In this document: piece after piece, positions 29,093 through 41,700 of the stretch
How positions within the stretch are numbered: position 1 is the first letter of the stretch
Layout of the letters: each line of letters starts with the position of its first letter
Assembly: GCF_028476545.1 (NCBI RefSeq)
Contig: NW_026731945.1
Coordinates: 250,001 to 314,000, forward strand
DNA: 64,000 nucleotides
Origin: Physella acuta
Taxonomy: Eukaryota > Mollusca > Gastropoda > Physidae
Direction of reading: 5' to 3'
Notes under the pieces: model-generated
Database searches by the model: none
What the model was told of the DNA's origin: nothing
The model's input: the letters and a program-made list of their open reading frames with translations, nothing else
Position numbers and translations under genes: made by a program

Positions 29093-30853
29093 ATGAACAC
29101 ACTTGAAATACGTTCTGAGATTGTGAAATGCCTGGGGATCATGTGGACAGACAAAATGTTTCTCGACTTTACAATCAAGATACAAAATGACACAATCACA
29201 TGTCATAAGTTCGTTCTTGCTGCCTGCTCTGAATTTTTCCAAGCGTTGTTTCGATCAGGAATGAGGGAGGTCACAGAAAACAGCGTTGTGTTAAAAGATG
29301 TTTCCTATGAAATATTTCAGTTGATTCTGAAAACACTTTACACAGGTGTCAATGTTTTAACGTTGGATAATTTCATTCACGTTTGGAGGGCTGTGCACAT
29401 GTTGCAGATTAGTTTTATGGTAAAAATGTGTGAAAGTTTTGCAGCTAAGTCTATTACAATGGAGAACTGGGAAAACATTTACGTAACATCTAAACTTTTT
29501 GGCTCAACTACTGTCCTAGATAAGTTTCATAGCTTCATGTTAAGGAACTTTGATCAAATAAGTCTTTCATCTACATATCTACAACTGACTTCCAATGAAG
29601 TTCGTAATTTGATAAAAAGCCAGGATCTTTGTGTCAGTAGTGAAGATATTGTGTTAGAATCAGTGATACGATGGGTTGACTGCTATGCTCCAAATAATGC
29701 TAACACAGATATTACAAACACATACATGAAAGTCGACATAGAAACAGATGGTATTGAATTGGAAAAAGTACCTTCAAATAACTCGCTGAATGTTGCATTA
29801 ACCGAGCATGTATCTAGAAAAGATGAGCTGGCAGATTTATTAAGTCTGGTAAGGACATATCTAGTGAGTCCAGAGGTGTTAACTCGAGTTTATCAACTTA
29901 AAATGTGTTCTGAAAACAAAGACTCTAGAGATATAATTGTCAGCGCTTTGTCGTACCAAGCCCAATCTTCAAGAGACGGCCAGTGGCCATCAGCGGCTGT
30001 GCACAGATCTTGTAGTAGCTTTACACACGTTGGGGTTTATGCAAGAAAAGATGGACAGTTTAGAGCAATACGTGCTAGCGATAATACTTGGTTCGACTTA
30101 CCAACTTGTGATGGTTTAAAAGACAGTATTCAGCTAGTTACGTTTGACTCAGACTTATACGCAATAGGAAAACCTCTTAACATGCCAAACACGCAATATA
30201 ATTTATTTGTCTTTTCTGGAAACGGCTGGAGAAAAGTTTTTAATCTGCCTGGTAACAATTTGTTACTTGTTTCTCATAGGCAGTTTATTTACATTTTAGA
30301 CAAAAGTGATAATGTAATATATCTTATAAATCCAAGAAGTTTGGATTTTAAAAAATTCATGAAAATTCCATCTCAGTTAGATGTAAAGCACGCAACTAGC
30401 TTTGAAAGCTCCATTCTTATTTTCTCCTCTGAAACTCAAAACAACATTGAGAATACAGTTGTTTACAATTACGAGTTTCCGTCAGCCGTTTGTACCAAGC
30501 TAACCGATTTGGATGGACCAGCAGACCAGCTGACCACTTTCAAGAACGACAAACACAGCTACATATTACAGACAAATGGCTCTCTGTGGGTTATTTTGAA
30601 TGCATCGTCATTAAAAAGAATTGAGATAAAATTTGTTTCTAAACTATGGAATTGCCAAAGAAAACAATACGGTGCTTTAACCTACAATGAGAAGTTGATT
30701 ATTTTCGGAAATGCCACTGAGAGAGATCCGCCAGATGCAAATAGAAAATACACTGTTCCAGGACATCTTAAATGTATTTCATACTGGGGACATGATAATG
30801 CTTTGTCGAATTTCGTTCCAGCTACACTTCCAAAGACATCTTTACTTAGGTAA
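29093..30853 (+). CDS. BTB-BACK-kelch-like protein, array copy 3
   Basis: 586 residues. The start is the ATG after the acceptor ACTTTACAG (ends 29079); the open frame extends upstream only into the TA tract. The N-terminus MNTLEIRSEIVKCLG pairs it with gene 5 (class with EIR and a GCATGTTTTTT leader). BTB keeps M-R-E, with HKFVLAAC in place of [12 protein letters not shown] reads FGSTTVLDKF and LQLTSNEVR; the acidic insert contains VDIETDGIELEKVPS. The propeller has the EFPSAVCTKL and LNASSLKRIEIKF segments shared with gene 5. Its downstream flank is very like that of gene 6. The sequence looks intact. Confidence 0.9.
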   Translation: MNTLEIRSEIVKCLGIMWTDKMFLDFTIKIQNDTITCHKFVLAACSEFFQALFRSGMREVTENSVVLKDVSYEIFQLILKTLYTGVNVLTLDNFIHVWRAVHMLQISFMVKMCESFAAKSITMENWENIYVTSKLFGSTTVLDKFHSFMLRNFDQISLSSTYLQLTSNEVRNLIKSQDLCVSSEDIVLESVIRWVDCYAPNNANTDITNTYMKVDIETDGIELEKVPSNNSLNVALTEHVSRKDELADLLSLVRTYLVSPEVLTRVYQLKMCSENKDSRDIIVSALSYQAQSSRDGQWPSAAVHRSCSSFTHVGVYARKDGQFRAIRASDNTWFDLPTCDGLKDSIQLVTFDSDLYAIGKPLNMPNTQYNLFVFSGNGWRKVFNLPGNNLLLVSHRQFIYILDKSDNVIYLINPRSLDFKKFMKIPSQLDVKHATSFESSILIFSSETQNNIENTVVYNYEFPSAVCTKLTDLDGPADQLTTFKNDKHSYILQTNGSLWVILNASSLKRIEIKFVSKLWNCQRKQYGALTYNEKLIIFGNATERDPPDANRKYTVPGHLKCISYWGHDNALSNFVPATLPKTSLLR

Positions 30854-31339
30854 CTGTAAAGCTGTGTCTATCAAATAAGATAGATATTTGGTTGATTTTA
30901 TTTAACCATGAAAATACAGTTCTAAAGCTTATAAACGGAGAACACTTATTTGTTTCTTTTTTATAGCATTTATTTTGTGATGTTTTAAAATACTTTTTAA
31001 GCAAACATACTTTCTTTAAAATGAGAAAAGAACGTTGCTAATGTTGTAGAGTTTCCCACTCATTCAATGACTTTAAAGTCAATAGTTTTATCAGAAACGC
31101 ATAAAGAGTTATAAACTTTGAGTTATATGACCAGTTATAGCTATTTTGATGAACCAGCACAATAGCTTTTTCTATTAGGAATAACGAAGATTTTTATCTT
31201 TAAAGACCAACGAGAAACGGCAACGTGTTGATAGTCGCATCTTGTGCATTGTAGTTGTATTTTAAAATGTGCTAACTCAAAATCGTTTTATATTTCGCTT
31301 TGTGTTTTAACAAATTTATTATTTTATAAAAAAACTCCC

Positions 31340-31345
31340 AATAAA
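31340..31345 (+). terminator. Poly(A) signal of gene 3
   Basis: AATAAAGATCTATTA, about 490 bases after the stop. The same sequence occurs at the same relative place after genes 4, 5 and 6. Confidence 0.6.
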
Positions 31346-32203
31346 GATCTATTAAAGACAAAATTCATTAAAACATTTCCTGACAAAGTTTAACCAAATA
31401 AACATTTTGAGGCTTAATATTTATAGTATTTTAACTGTAATTTAATGACCGTTACTAGGGTTAGGGTTAGAGTTACGTCAACCATACAATACCTGTGATC
31501 CTTCGTCAGATTTGGAGCAGCCTTGTATCTTCGATTATTTCAATCCATTTCCGAACAATGTGTAGCGTTTACAGGATATATTAAATTGGGGATTTCATTT
31601 TTTCATACAATTTATTTGCATATACTAATTAAGATATTTCATAATTTATACTATTTATTTGCATATACACTAGTACGAATTTAATGTATAAATGGCATGA
31701 TGTCTTTTAAAATACTATTATTCCTTTTTTATTAACATTACAAAAGTGACAAGTTTTCAGATTATGACAGCACACAAACAAGATACTTATTGATTAAAAA
31801 CTAGCTTGATTTATAAGGGAGTGAATGGGAGGTGTGAAAATGCTAATGTAGTCAAAGATTGTCAAATGTTTTTTTTTTTTTAATTACCCTTTGTATATGC
31901 TTGTTTACACAATAATAAAATACCAATTGATTGTTTTGAGCATCTAGTTTTTCTTTTAAAATTGTATTCATTTATTTTAAAATCCCAATTTAGATGGAAT
32001 AGTTTGAAACTTGGTCAGCACAAGTTGTATCATCAAATACAGCAGCCCAAGTTATCAATACTTAGACTAAATGTTCTTCCAATGCTATGAACACATATGT
32101 AAGAAAACAATGGGTGTTAAGCTTTGATAATCATAACAAAATAATTAGCGGAGTTTCAAAATCGCTGTAAATCTGCATTTGAAAATAAAAAAATACAAAC
32201 ACG

Positions 32204-32881
32204 TGTAACACATATGGTTACCAGCCAAGGGGGATAAAAATATGAATTTTTAATTCATGGAGTTGCGGCCCCTGTGGGGCTGTGGCCCTGTGGACGTAGT
32301 TGTTTTTTTATGCTTTTGTGAGCGATGTTACCTGTGTTCCATGTCATGTGACATGGGACTGTGGGTAGTTTCATGCCTAGCCGTGTCAGTCACACACAAG
32401 GCTGCTGTCTGTGGACACGGTGACCAAGATGTAGACCTAATGAAAGTAGTTATATAAATTATGTTTGTTAAAATACTTATTTGTGTATTCCTGCTAGTGC
32501 TGCATGTGCACACTAGTTAGGGTGAGTATTAATATAAGTATTTATTTGTAGTACTACTTATTGGTACTTGTTGGCAGTACTGTGTACTGGCCAAAACATT
32601 TTTTTTATACCCGTGTATATTGTAGCCTACACATGGTGTTGTCAGGAATGTAACTTTTTTATTTACATTTGTTTTAGGGCTACAGTTTTTGGTTTTGGTT
32701 TTTCTTCTTGGCTAGTTTGCTTTGTACTACTGTGTTGCATCGCCGTCATGGCTCGATGCTGTAAATAAAGCGAGTACTTGACAACAACTGTCGGTGTCGG
32801 TGTGTACTTAATCTCAGGGTCAGCCCGTCTTAACCACAACACATCAGTGGGTAAAAGCATCCCCACTGAGTGAGGGTTACA
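32204..32881. mobile_element. Solo LTR, family unassigned
   Basis: A 678-bp segment with TGTAAC...GTTACA ends and an AATAAA near 32764, flanked by a 4-bp target duplication, CACG (32200-32203 and 32882-32885). The colinear gene 6 flank has the empty site, AAACACGTTTAT, at about 59542-59553. No internal retroelement part accompanies it, so it is a solo LTR fossil. It inserted after the gene 3/gene 6 flank duplication and is thus younger than it. Confidence 0.82.
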
Positions 32882-32956
32882 CACGTTTATAAAGCAAACT
32901 TTTTTATATGTGCACATAGAAGATAATTTATTTCTTATAATATAAAAATATACAAC

Positions 32957-33700
32957 TGTTAGGAATGTATATTAGATCTATTATTATAGTAGAAGGTGGC
33001 GTAATCAATTATGTACGTTTAGAGTAACGTCCCTTTTGTTTATGCGTATAAGCGTTGTGTCTTGTATGAAACGTAAATAATGTAGCCTACACTTCTGTAG
33101 CATGTTAGCTATTAGAAGGTGAGTGACATTTATTTAAGTTAGGACTTAGAGATTAGGGGTATATAAAGACAGAGATAGGTTAGAAGGTCAGTCATCATAT
33201 TGTTGTCGCTTGGTTATCGTAGTGACCTAATAGTTATTGTAGTTCAAGTATTGTTATCTCCAGTCCATCGTTCTGCTATAGCTATTGCAGGCATCCATTC
33301 ATAGTCAACTGTGGTAGATACAAACTGTTTGCAAATATCACTTAAGAATCAAGTCAAATCGAAGGATTTTGTGTTTCAAGTGAAACTACTTTATCTTGTG
33401 TCGTCGGCCCTGTACCAGCATCTCACATAGCAACAACCACTAGCATCCAGACATATCACTGAGGAGAAGATACTAACAATGTATTTCATACATTACCTGG
33501 CCAATGCGCGCAATGGCCATTAACCCCTGGCCATTGTCCGAAGAATTTAAACTTATCAACGGCTTTAGTACTTTGGCTGGCCAATGCGAGCATTGGTCGT
33601 TATACCCTGGTCATTGTCCGTCGAAGACTACAGTGTGAATGAGTGTTAATAAATCTGGCATGTTTTTCATTGTGAGAACTGTATTGCTTTACGCGTGTTT
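32957..33700 (+). mobile_element. Possible older LTR-like segment
   Basis: It starts TGTTAGGAATG, has a TATATAAA box near 33160 and an AATAAA near 33650. Most of it is also present at about 59618-60100 after gene 6, so it predates that duplication; about 250 bases (roughly 32990-33240) are missing there. The ends are not confirmed by a target duplication. A regulatory or ordinary flank origin is equally possible. Confidence 0.25.
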
Positions 33701-34589
<889 letters not shown>

Positions 34590-35039
34590 ACACCTACTTG
34601 TGCTGTGTAGTGAACAAATGCAGGCGGATGTATGGTGGTGAATGTTGTTTGTACTTTGTACCCTCTCCCCGTTCTTCCATGTTCAATCCTCGTGCTCTGA
34701 GTTATGACAACCGTTTTGTTCCTGTTTTCTGTAAGGGTATATATAAGGTGTGTTAGAACATATGTGATTGCCTCAATTTCGTTTAGATTTCATCCAGAAT
34801 CAGTGTAGGTTTCTTTGTAATTTTAGCAATTGTTTCTTAGTTTTCGTACTCGCATTTGCATTTAGTGTTTGAATGGACACCGTTAGTGAGGATGCGGACC
34901 GCACCGTGTGATACAAATTAGGGGAGTTCCACCAGGGCAAAAACAGATAAATATATATAGAACAACGGTCATGCCAGTTAAAAAGATGATTAATTAGAGT
35001 TAAAAAGTCTTTTTTAAAAGCAAAATTGACAAATCCCTT

Positions 35040-35349
35040 TATGTAATGGGGGGGGGGGGGGGTGACACCATGATACAAAGCTGCAAACGTTATAGAAAAC
35101 AATACTCAATCGAGCTGTATATATAACCGACTATATATGAAGATCGTTAGTATGATCTGGACACTGTTTATAGCTGTCATCGGTGAAGGCGGGGGGGGGG
35201 GATGACACCAACTAAAATATGCCTGCGGAAATAAAAGCTTCTTGAGAATTGTAATAACTGACACGTCACTCTACGTCTGGGGCGAGGGTAGGGAGGGTGA
35301 CACCGTTAGGTTGCCGCACCGGGTGACAACCGACCTAGCAACGCCACTG
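35040..35349. repeat. GGTGACACC-rich repeat ending CGCCACTG
   Basis: G-runs followed by GTGACACC recur three times, and the segment ends GACCTAGCAACGCCACTG. On the minus strand that end reads CAGTGGCGTTGCTAGG, a hAT-style terminus. Related copies lie at 48440-48748 and 60796-61100. The other end was not identified, so the element's extent is uncertain. Confidence 0.45.
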
Positions 35350-35718
35350 AGTGTATCTGGTATTAAATAAAGTAAGTTTTGAAGAGCCCTTATTTCCTTC
35401 TGCTATGTTTTGTAACCCGTTACTGGTTGTTTAGTATTATAAGTAGCGTGAATATAATTGTTTGATAATCCCTCGTATGCGAAATGTTTTTCATAAGAAT
35501 CTTTACCATCTCAATACTCTGTATACGAGAGAGGAAACGCTATACTGACACATAGTGCATTGTCCGCGTTTGGGAATGGGAAAATTTCATTTTTAGTGGG
35601 AGTGGGATGGGGGAGGAGTGTTATAGTGTAAGTGAGGTAATATATGCATGTGTATATGTTTGCCGGCGTATCATTATTTAATTAATAGAACACTGATAAA
35701 TTTGACTGCACACCATCT

Positions 35719-35872
35719 TTTGCGCAATACAAATGTTAAGAAATAAAACCTATTTTCTCGCACCAATAAACATTGTTTACTAACTTTTGCTTTCGACCAT
35801 GCATGTTTTGAATCTACGACATTAGAAATTGTTTATAGATCTAAATCTAAATATTACAGAACGTATGTAAAA
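35719..35872 (+). promoter_or_regulatory. Gene 4 conserved promoter/noncoding exon 1
   Basis: The block has TTTTGCGCAATAC, CGCACCAATAA (35759 onward) and TGTTTAC (35774-35780). The right arm of the palindrome is missing by a deletion of about 20 bases shared with gene 7. The likely donor is AGAAC|GTATGT after 35872, giving a 1.5-kb intron to 37362. Confidence 0.6.
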
Positions 35873-36361
35873 TCTATTACACACAAAAACATTATCAGTG
35901 CACGGATTAAATAAGTATAATGTGTTTCATTTAGAATTAGTGTATAAATCTTGTTAAGTGCTTATTGCAAAAAAGCACATCTATAAAGATCAAATAACTA
36001 ATGTTTAAACTTTAGACTTCTCTTAACTATAATTTGAGTAAAGCTTAATATTTAATTTAGATTTAGTATTAGGTGGTCGGTAATTTCTGTAATTATAATT
36101 ATTTTATCCTTGATACATTCTGATAGTTCGATTGTTTCGAAGCATGAGATAATGCCACGGAGAAAAAAAAATTCTTTTATATGAACATAAGGCTTTGCAA
36201 TTTGTTGTCTTGAATATAAGGCAAGAAAATTCTACTAAATTGATTCCAATAATGAATTTTAAAATATATCTGGGTAGCTTCAAGTTTTGTCGTTGAAGGA
36301 GCAGGGATGTGGGTGTAGTTTCCTGGATATATAAATATCAGTAATATGATAGTGAAGGGAC

Positions 36362-36552
36362 GGAGTGGCCTAGCGGTAGAGAGCTGGACTGCTAACCAGC
36401 AAGCTCTGATGGGAACCTAACTCACGTTAGGGAATGTAAGTGCGACTAGGCATAGTACTGACCATATTATCTCTTCGTATGCCAAGGTCACATAAAAAAG
36501 TGCACTCTACTTCTATTGCCCCATGTTTTGGAAGGGGAACTTTACTTTTTTT
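36362..36552 (+). mobile_element. tRNA-Ser-derived SINE
   Basis: The head GGAGTGGCCTAGCGGTAGAG matches a tRNA A box, followed by GGACTGCTAACC, an anticodon-like GCT. The B box is missing. The body is CTCTGATGGGAACCTAACTC and the tail GGGGAACTTTACTTTTTTT. The orthologous insertion is at 62109-62300 before gene 7, so it predates that duplication. It lies in the predicted gene 4 5' UTR intron. Confidence 0.75.
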
Positions 36553-37077
36553 AACATCATAGTACGGTATACGTGAACCGTTAAGTTGCTTTATATCGGG
36601 TCAAATAGTGATTAACACATTACGTACCGATGCATAGAGTATTATGAAATGATTGTACAAATTCTAAATGTGTGTAATGTCCGAACTCGAGACTTTTGGG
36701 TGAGCAACTGGAAGCTCTTGAACTTGTCTACATTGTGTACGCTCATGGTCTTTTATGCTAGAAATGTATAATTAAACGAGCCAACCCCCGGCGTACTATA
36801 CGTCGCTACAACTCCCAACCTCACTTCCACCACCCCTACACCCCCACCCCCGTTAAAACAGCCTCCTCTAAATTACCTTCTCTAAGTTGCAAATCGTTTA
36901 AAAATAAATAATCTGCCTCTAATACACGTCACTAATTCGACCGGGCTCTACGATTGTAAACATTTGGTGTGAACCAGACTTCACCAGGCCGGTGGTGGTG
37001 GTAGCATTCCGCCTGGAGAGGGAGGGAAGGCTATGCTCGCTTACGTGGTGGTGGTTCCCGCAAGGTCTCCACGTAGA

Positions 37078-37081
<4 letters not shown>

Positions 37082-37170
<89 letters not shown>

Positions 37171-37217
37171 ATGTGTGCCTGTTTTTGAAAACATAACATT
37201 GTGTTGTATATATACAT

Positions 37218-37280
<63 letters not shown>
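37082..37280. repeat. (TA)n microsatellites before gene 4
   Basis: Two TA tracts (about 37082-37170 and 37224-37280) separated by TGTGTGCCTGTTTTTGAAAA-containing sequence. The same pair stands before gene 7 (62829-63017 and 63060-63146). The GC-richer stretch just before them (36964-37080, with GGTGGTGGT) is also shared with genes 6 and 7. Confidence 0.92.
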
Positions 37281-37284
<4 letters not shown>

Positions 37285-37375
37285 TACATACATATATGTG
37301 TTTATGTATTCGTGTGCGTGTGTTTGTATAAAGCTTATTGGTTATTTTTATCTACATTACAGATCTTCCTACAAC

Positions 37376-39148
37376 ATGAACTCACCGGAAATCTGCACAG
37401 AGATCGTGAAATGTCTCGGGATTGTGTGGACAGACAAAAAGTTTCTCGACTTTACAATCAAGATAAAAGATGACACAATCACTTGTCATAAGCTCGTTCT
37501 TGCGGCCTGCTCTGAATTTTTCCAAGCGTTGTTTCGATCAGGAATGAGGGAGATCACAGAAAACTGGGTTGAGTTAAAAGATGTTTCCTATGAAACATTT
37601 CAGCTGATTCTGAAAACACTTTACACAGGTGTCATTGTTTTAACGTTGGATAATTTCATTCACATCTGGAGGGCTGTGCATATGTTGCAGATTAATTTTA
37701 TGGTAAAAATATGTGAAATATTTGCAGCTGAGTCTATTACGATGGAGAACTGGGAAAATATTTACCTAACAGCTAAACTTGTTGGCTCAACTATTGTTCT
37801 AGATGAGTTACATTGCTTCATGTTACAAAACTTTCATCAAATAAGTCTTTCATCGACATATCTACAACTGTCTTCCAACGAAGTTCGTAATTTGATAAAA
37901 AGCCAGGATCTTTGTGTCAGTAGTGAAGATATTGTGTTAGAATCAGTGATACGATGGGTCGACTGCTATTCTCCAAATAATACTAACACAGATATTCAAA
38001 ACACAAGCATAATAGTCGACACAGAAAAAGATGGCAATGAATTGGAAAAAGTACCTTCAGATAACTCGCTTAATGGTACATTAACCATTGCATTAACCGA
38101 GCATGTATCTAGAAAAGATAAGCTGACAGAATTACTGAGTCTGGTGAGGACATATCTAGTTACTCCTGCGGTTTTAACACGAGTTTATCATCTTAAAATG
38201 TGTTCTGAAAATAAAGACTTTAGAGATATTATCGTCAGCGCTTTATCGTACCAAGCCCAACCTTCAAGAGACGGTCAGTGGCCATCAGCGGCTGTGCACA
38301 GATCGTGTAGTAACTTTACACACGTTGGGGTTTATGCAAGAAGAGATGGACAGTTTAGAGCAATACGTGCTAGCGATGAGACTTGGTTCGACTTGCCAAC
38401 TTGTGATGGTTTAAAAAAAAATATTCAGCTTGTGACGTTTGACTCAGACTTATACGCAATAGGAAAACCTCATAACATGCCAAACACGAAATATAAATTG
38501 TTTGTCCTCTCTGGGAACGTCTGGAAAGAAATTTTTAATCTGCTCTGTAACAATGTGTTACTTGTTTCTCATGGACAGTTTATTTACATCTTAGACAAAA
38601 GTGATAATGTAATTTATCATATAAACCCAAGGAGTTTGGATTTTAAAAAATTCAGAGAAATTCCAACGCAATTAGATATAAAATACGCAACTGTCTTTGA
38701 AAACTCAATTCTAATTTTCTCCACTGAAACTCATAACAACATTGAGAATACAGTTGTTCACAATTACGACTTACCTTGTGACGTTTGCACCAAGCTAACC
38801 GATTTGGATGGACCAGCAGACCAGCTGACCACTTTCAAGTACGACAAACACAGCTACATCTTACAGACAAATGGCTCTTTGTGGGTTATTTTGAATGCAT
38901 CGTCATTAAAAAGAATTGAAGTAAAATTTGTTTTTAAGCTATGGAATTGCCAAAGAAAACAATATGGTGCTTTATCCTACAACGAGAAGTTGATTATTTT
39001 CGGAAATAATCCTGATAGAGATCCGCCAGATGCAAATAGGAAAAATACTGTTCCAGGACATCTTAAAGTTATTTCATACTGGGGAAATGATGATGCAATG
39101 TCAAATTTCGTTCCAACTACACTTCTAAAGACATTTTTACTTAGGTAA
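37376..39148 (+). CDS. BTB-BACK-kelch-like protein, array copy 4
   Basis: 590 residues; the ATG is 13 bases after the acceptor CTACATTACAG (ends 37362). The N-terminus [18 protein letters not shown] groups it with genes 6 and 7, and gene 7 is by far its closest relative over the overlapping part. BTB keeps M-R-E but has MREITENW where most copies have MREVTENC. The acidic BACK insert carries four extra residues: a 12-base local duplication of ACATTAACCATTG-like sequence gives NGTLTIALTEH. The propeller reads VVHNYDLPCDVC, a segment shared with gene 6 but not with 3 or 5, and its C-terminal region has GNDDAMSNFVPTT. It is intact. Confidence 0.9.
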   Translation: MNSPEICTEIVKCLGIVWTDKKFLDFTIKIKDDTITCHKLVLAACSEFFQALFRSGMREITENWVELKDVSYETFQLILKTLYTGVIVLTLDNFIHIWRAVHMLQINFMVKICEIFAAESITMENWENIYLTAKLVGSTIVLDELHCFMLQNFHQISLSSTYLQLSSNEVRNLIKSQDLCVSSEDIVLESVIRWVDCYSPNNTNTDIQNTSIIVDTEKDGNELEKVPSDNSLNGTLTIALTEHVSRKDKLTELLSLVRTYLVTPAVLTRVYHLKMCSENKDFRDIIVSALSYQAQPSRDGQWPSAAVHRSCSNFTHVGVYARRDGQFRAIRASDETWFDLPTCDGLKKNIQLVTFDSDLYAIGKPHNMPNTKYKLFVLSGNVWKEIFNLLCNNVLLVSHGQFIYILDKSDNVIYHINPRSLDFKKFREIPTQLDIKYATVFENSILIFSTETHNNIENTVVHNYDLPCDVCTKLTDLDGPADQLTTFKYDKHSYILQTNGSLWVILNASSLKRIEVKFVFKLWNCQRKQYGALSYNEKLIIFGNNPDRDPPDANRKNTVPGHLKVISYWGNDDAMSNFVPTTLLKTFLLR

Positions 39149-39627
39149 CTGTAACGCTGTGTACATAAATAGGAAATATAGTTGGTTGACTTTATTTAAC
39201 CATAAAAATATAGTTTAAAATTTTATAAACGGAGAACACATATTTGGTTTTAATTTTATAGCATTTATTTTGTTATTTAAAAAAAAACCTTTTAAGCAAT
39301 TATACTTTCTTTAAAATAAGAAACGAACTTTGCTAATGGAGTTTCCCACACATTCAATGACTTTAAAGTCAATAGTTTATTGTTTTACCAGAAACACATA
39401 AAGAGTTATAAAAAAAAAACTTTGACCAGTTCTAGCCATTTTGATGAACCAGCACATTAGCTTTTTCTTTTAGGAATAACGGATATGTTTATCTTTAAAG
39501 ACCAATGACAAACGGCAACGTATTGATAGTCACATCTTGTACATTGTAGTTGTATTTTAAAACTCCAAATAGTTATTTATAATTTAGCTTCGCGTTTTAA
39601 CAAAATTATTTTTTTGTGAATACTCCA

Positions 39628-39633
39628 AATAAA
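39628..39633 (+). terminator. Poly(A) signal of gene 4
   Basis: AATAAAGATCTATTA, about 480 bases after the stop, in the conserved 3' flank. Confidence 0.6.
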
Positions 39634-41451
39634 GATCTATTAGAAATAAAATTCATTAGAACATTTCATGACCATGAACATTTTGAGGCTTAAGATTTAA
39701 AGTATTTCAACTGTATTTTAATCACCGTTACGAGGGTTAGGGTTACGTCAACCATACAATACCTATGATCCTGCGTCAGATCTGAAGCAGCCTTGTATCT
39801 TCGGTCATTTCAATCCATTGCCGAACAATGTGTAGTGTTTACAGGATATATTCATGTTGGGATTTTATAGATTTATACTATTTGTTGGCATATATTAATT
39901 TTGTCATTTTTCGTTTCATACTATTTATTTGCATATACACAATATACACATGGAACAAATTGAATTTATAAATAGCATGATGTATTTTAAAACACTATAC
40001 CTTTTTTATCGAAATTGACATGTTTTTTAAGATTACAAAGAAGATACTTAACGATTAAAAACTAGCTTGAATTATAATAGACTGAGTTGGAGTTGTGAAG
40101 TTGTAAATATGGATTGTCAAATATTTACTTAAAATTACCCTTTTTATATGCTTACTTACACGATAATAAAATATAAATAGATTGTTTTCAGTACTTTTTT
40201 CTCCTTTTAAAATTATATACATTTATTTTAAAATCCCAATTTAGATGGAATATTTTGAAATAGTGTCAGCACAAATTTTATCACCAAATACAGCAGCCGA
40301 ATTTTAAAATATACAGACAACATATTCTTCCAATGCTATAAACACTTTTGTGAGAAAACATTGGAAGTTAAGCGTTGATAAGGATAATATACCGGGAGTG
40401 ATCTCCCCTAAACTTTCTCGAATATTCTTATGTAAAACAACAGGGGATGCAACTCGGGATATAGACATGATTTTTAAGCCATTTTAAATGCTTAACTTTT
40501 AAAAATAGAATAGAATCTTGTAGAAAACAGAATTGCACACCAAGTGAACTACAAAGTGTGGATAATAGTGCGGAATATTATTAGTAGCCTACTTTATAAA
40601 TTCACATGCGTTTTTTTTGAGAAATCAGAAATAGCGTAAATTACTACTTCTGGTCAACGGAAAGTACTTAAAATTTGACAGAAAACAGAAAATTGGATCT
40701 TTTACTTAACGTGAAATTTTATTTATGTATCTGGAATAGTACACAAGTTATTGGCTTTGGAAAAATTCAAAGAAGAAAAAGTTCCACTTCCGGTTATAGG
40801 AAATCGCTCAAAAGTTGATATATGAAATTTCATCAACCTAATTGTAACGGTACTCAAGTTATCGGTACTCAAGTTATCGTGTTTACACACATATACACAC
40901 ACACAGAGACATACGGACAAGATTGCAAAACTATGTTTTTCCGACTCAGGGAGGCATAAAACGAATTTTTGCACGAATACAATACTTTCCTCTATACTTC
41001 GTATACGTGAAAGTAAATAGGCATTGCTGCAAACTAATCATTCGTCAATACAAGCGTATCTTTAATATATACAATCACCACTTTAATTCATTAAAGACTG
41101 GAACAGTTTTAATGATCTTTGGTCTGGACCTAAATTTAAATAGTACAGATATACAACTGTTTGAATGTATGAATGATTAAATTTTTTAGGAACCGATATT
41201 TGCATTAATTGAAACAATTTATTACTTCCTTGTTCAGTTTTAAATGCAGTACGCAAATAAAAATAATATTGTACACTTGCAGCATAATTATAGTACCGGA
41301 GTAATCAAATCTAAGTAAACATTATTAGTGGTAATAACTTTATATCAAAATACGGCTTGATTATGCATGTACTTAAATCTAGAATATTCATATATGTGAA
41401 ATCACACGACGATTTCAAAGTTTAAAAGCTGCAGCGCACAGAAATATCCTT

Positions 41452-41700
41452 TTCCATCTTAATACTCGATGGAATGTCGTGACCGAGCGGTGGGTGCCAG
41501 ACTGCTAACCGGATAGTTTCGTGTTCGAATCCGAGTTCAATTAGTGAAACTTAATGAGTCCACCCAACTCTGATGGGTACCTAACTCACGTTATGGAAAG
41601 TAGAGGCACATTATCGCTTTATATGCCGAGGTCAAGAAACATATGAACTCCACGTCATCTGCCCAATGGATCGCTAGGTCTTAAGGGGAATCTTTACTTT
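41452..41700 (+). mobile_element. tRNA-Ser-derived SINE, fuller copy
   Basis: It has an A box (TGACCGAGCGGTGGG), an anticodon-like GACTGCTAACC, an intact B box (GTTCGAATCC at 41523-41532), the body motif CTCTGATGGGTACCTAACTC, and a tail with CATCTGCCC and GGGGAATCTTTACTTT. The paralogous site near 23540 is empty (ATATCCTTTTACTTGTCAAC), so this inserted after the duplication. This head-plus-conserved-body layout is that of widespread animal tRNA-SINE superfamilies; the exact one is not assigned. Confidence 0.85.

Noticed and set aside
31447-31475. Interstitial telomere-like GGGTTAGGGTTAG
   Set aside because: Only two units; the aligned flanks of genes 4-6 show it is part of ordinary duplicated sequence.
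36362-36552. Functional tRNA-Ser gene
   Set aside because: The B box and acceptor stem are missing; a SINE body and tail follow.
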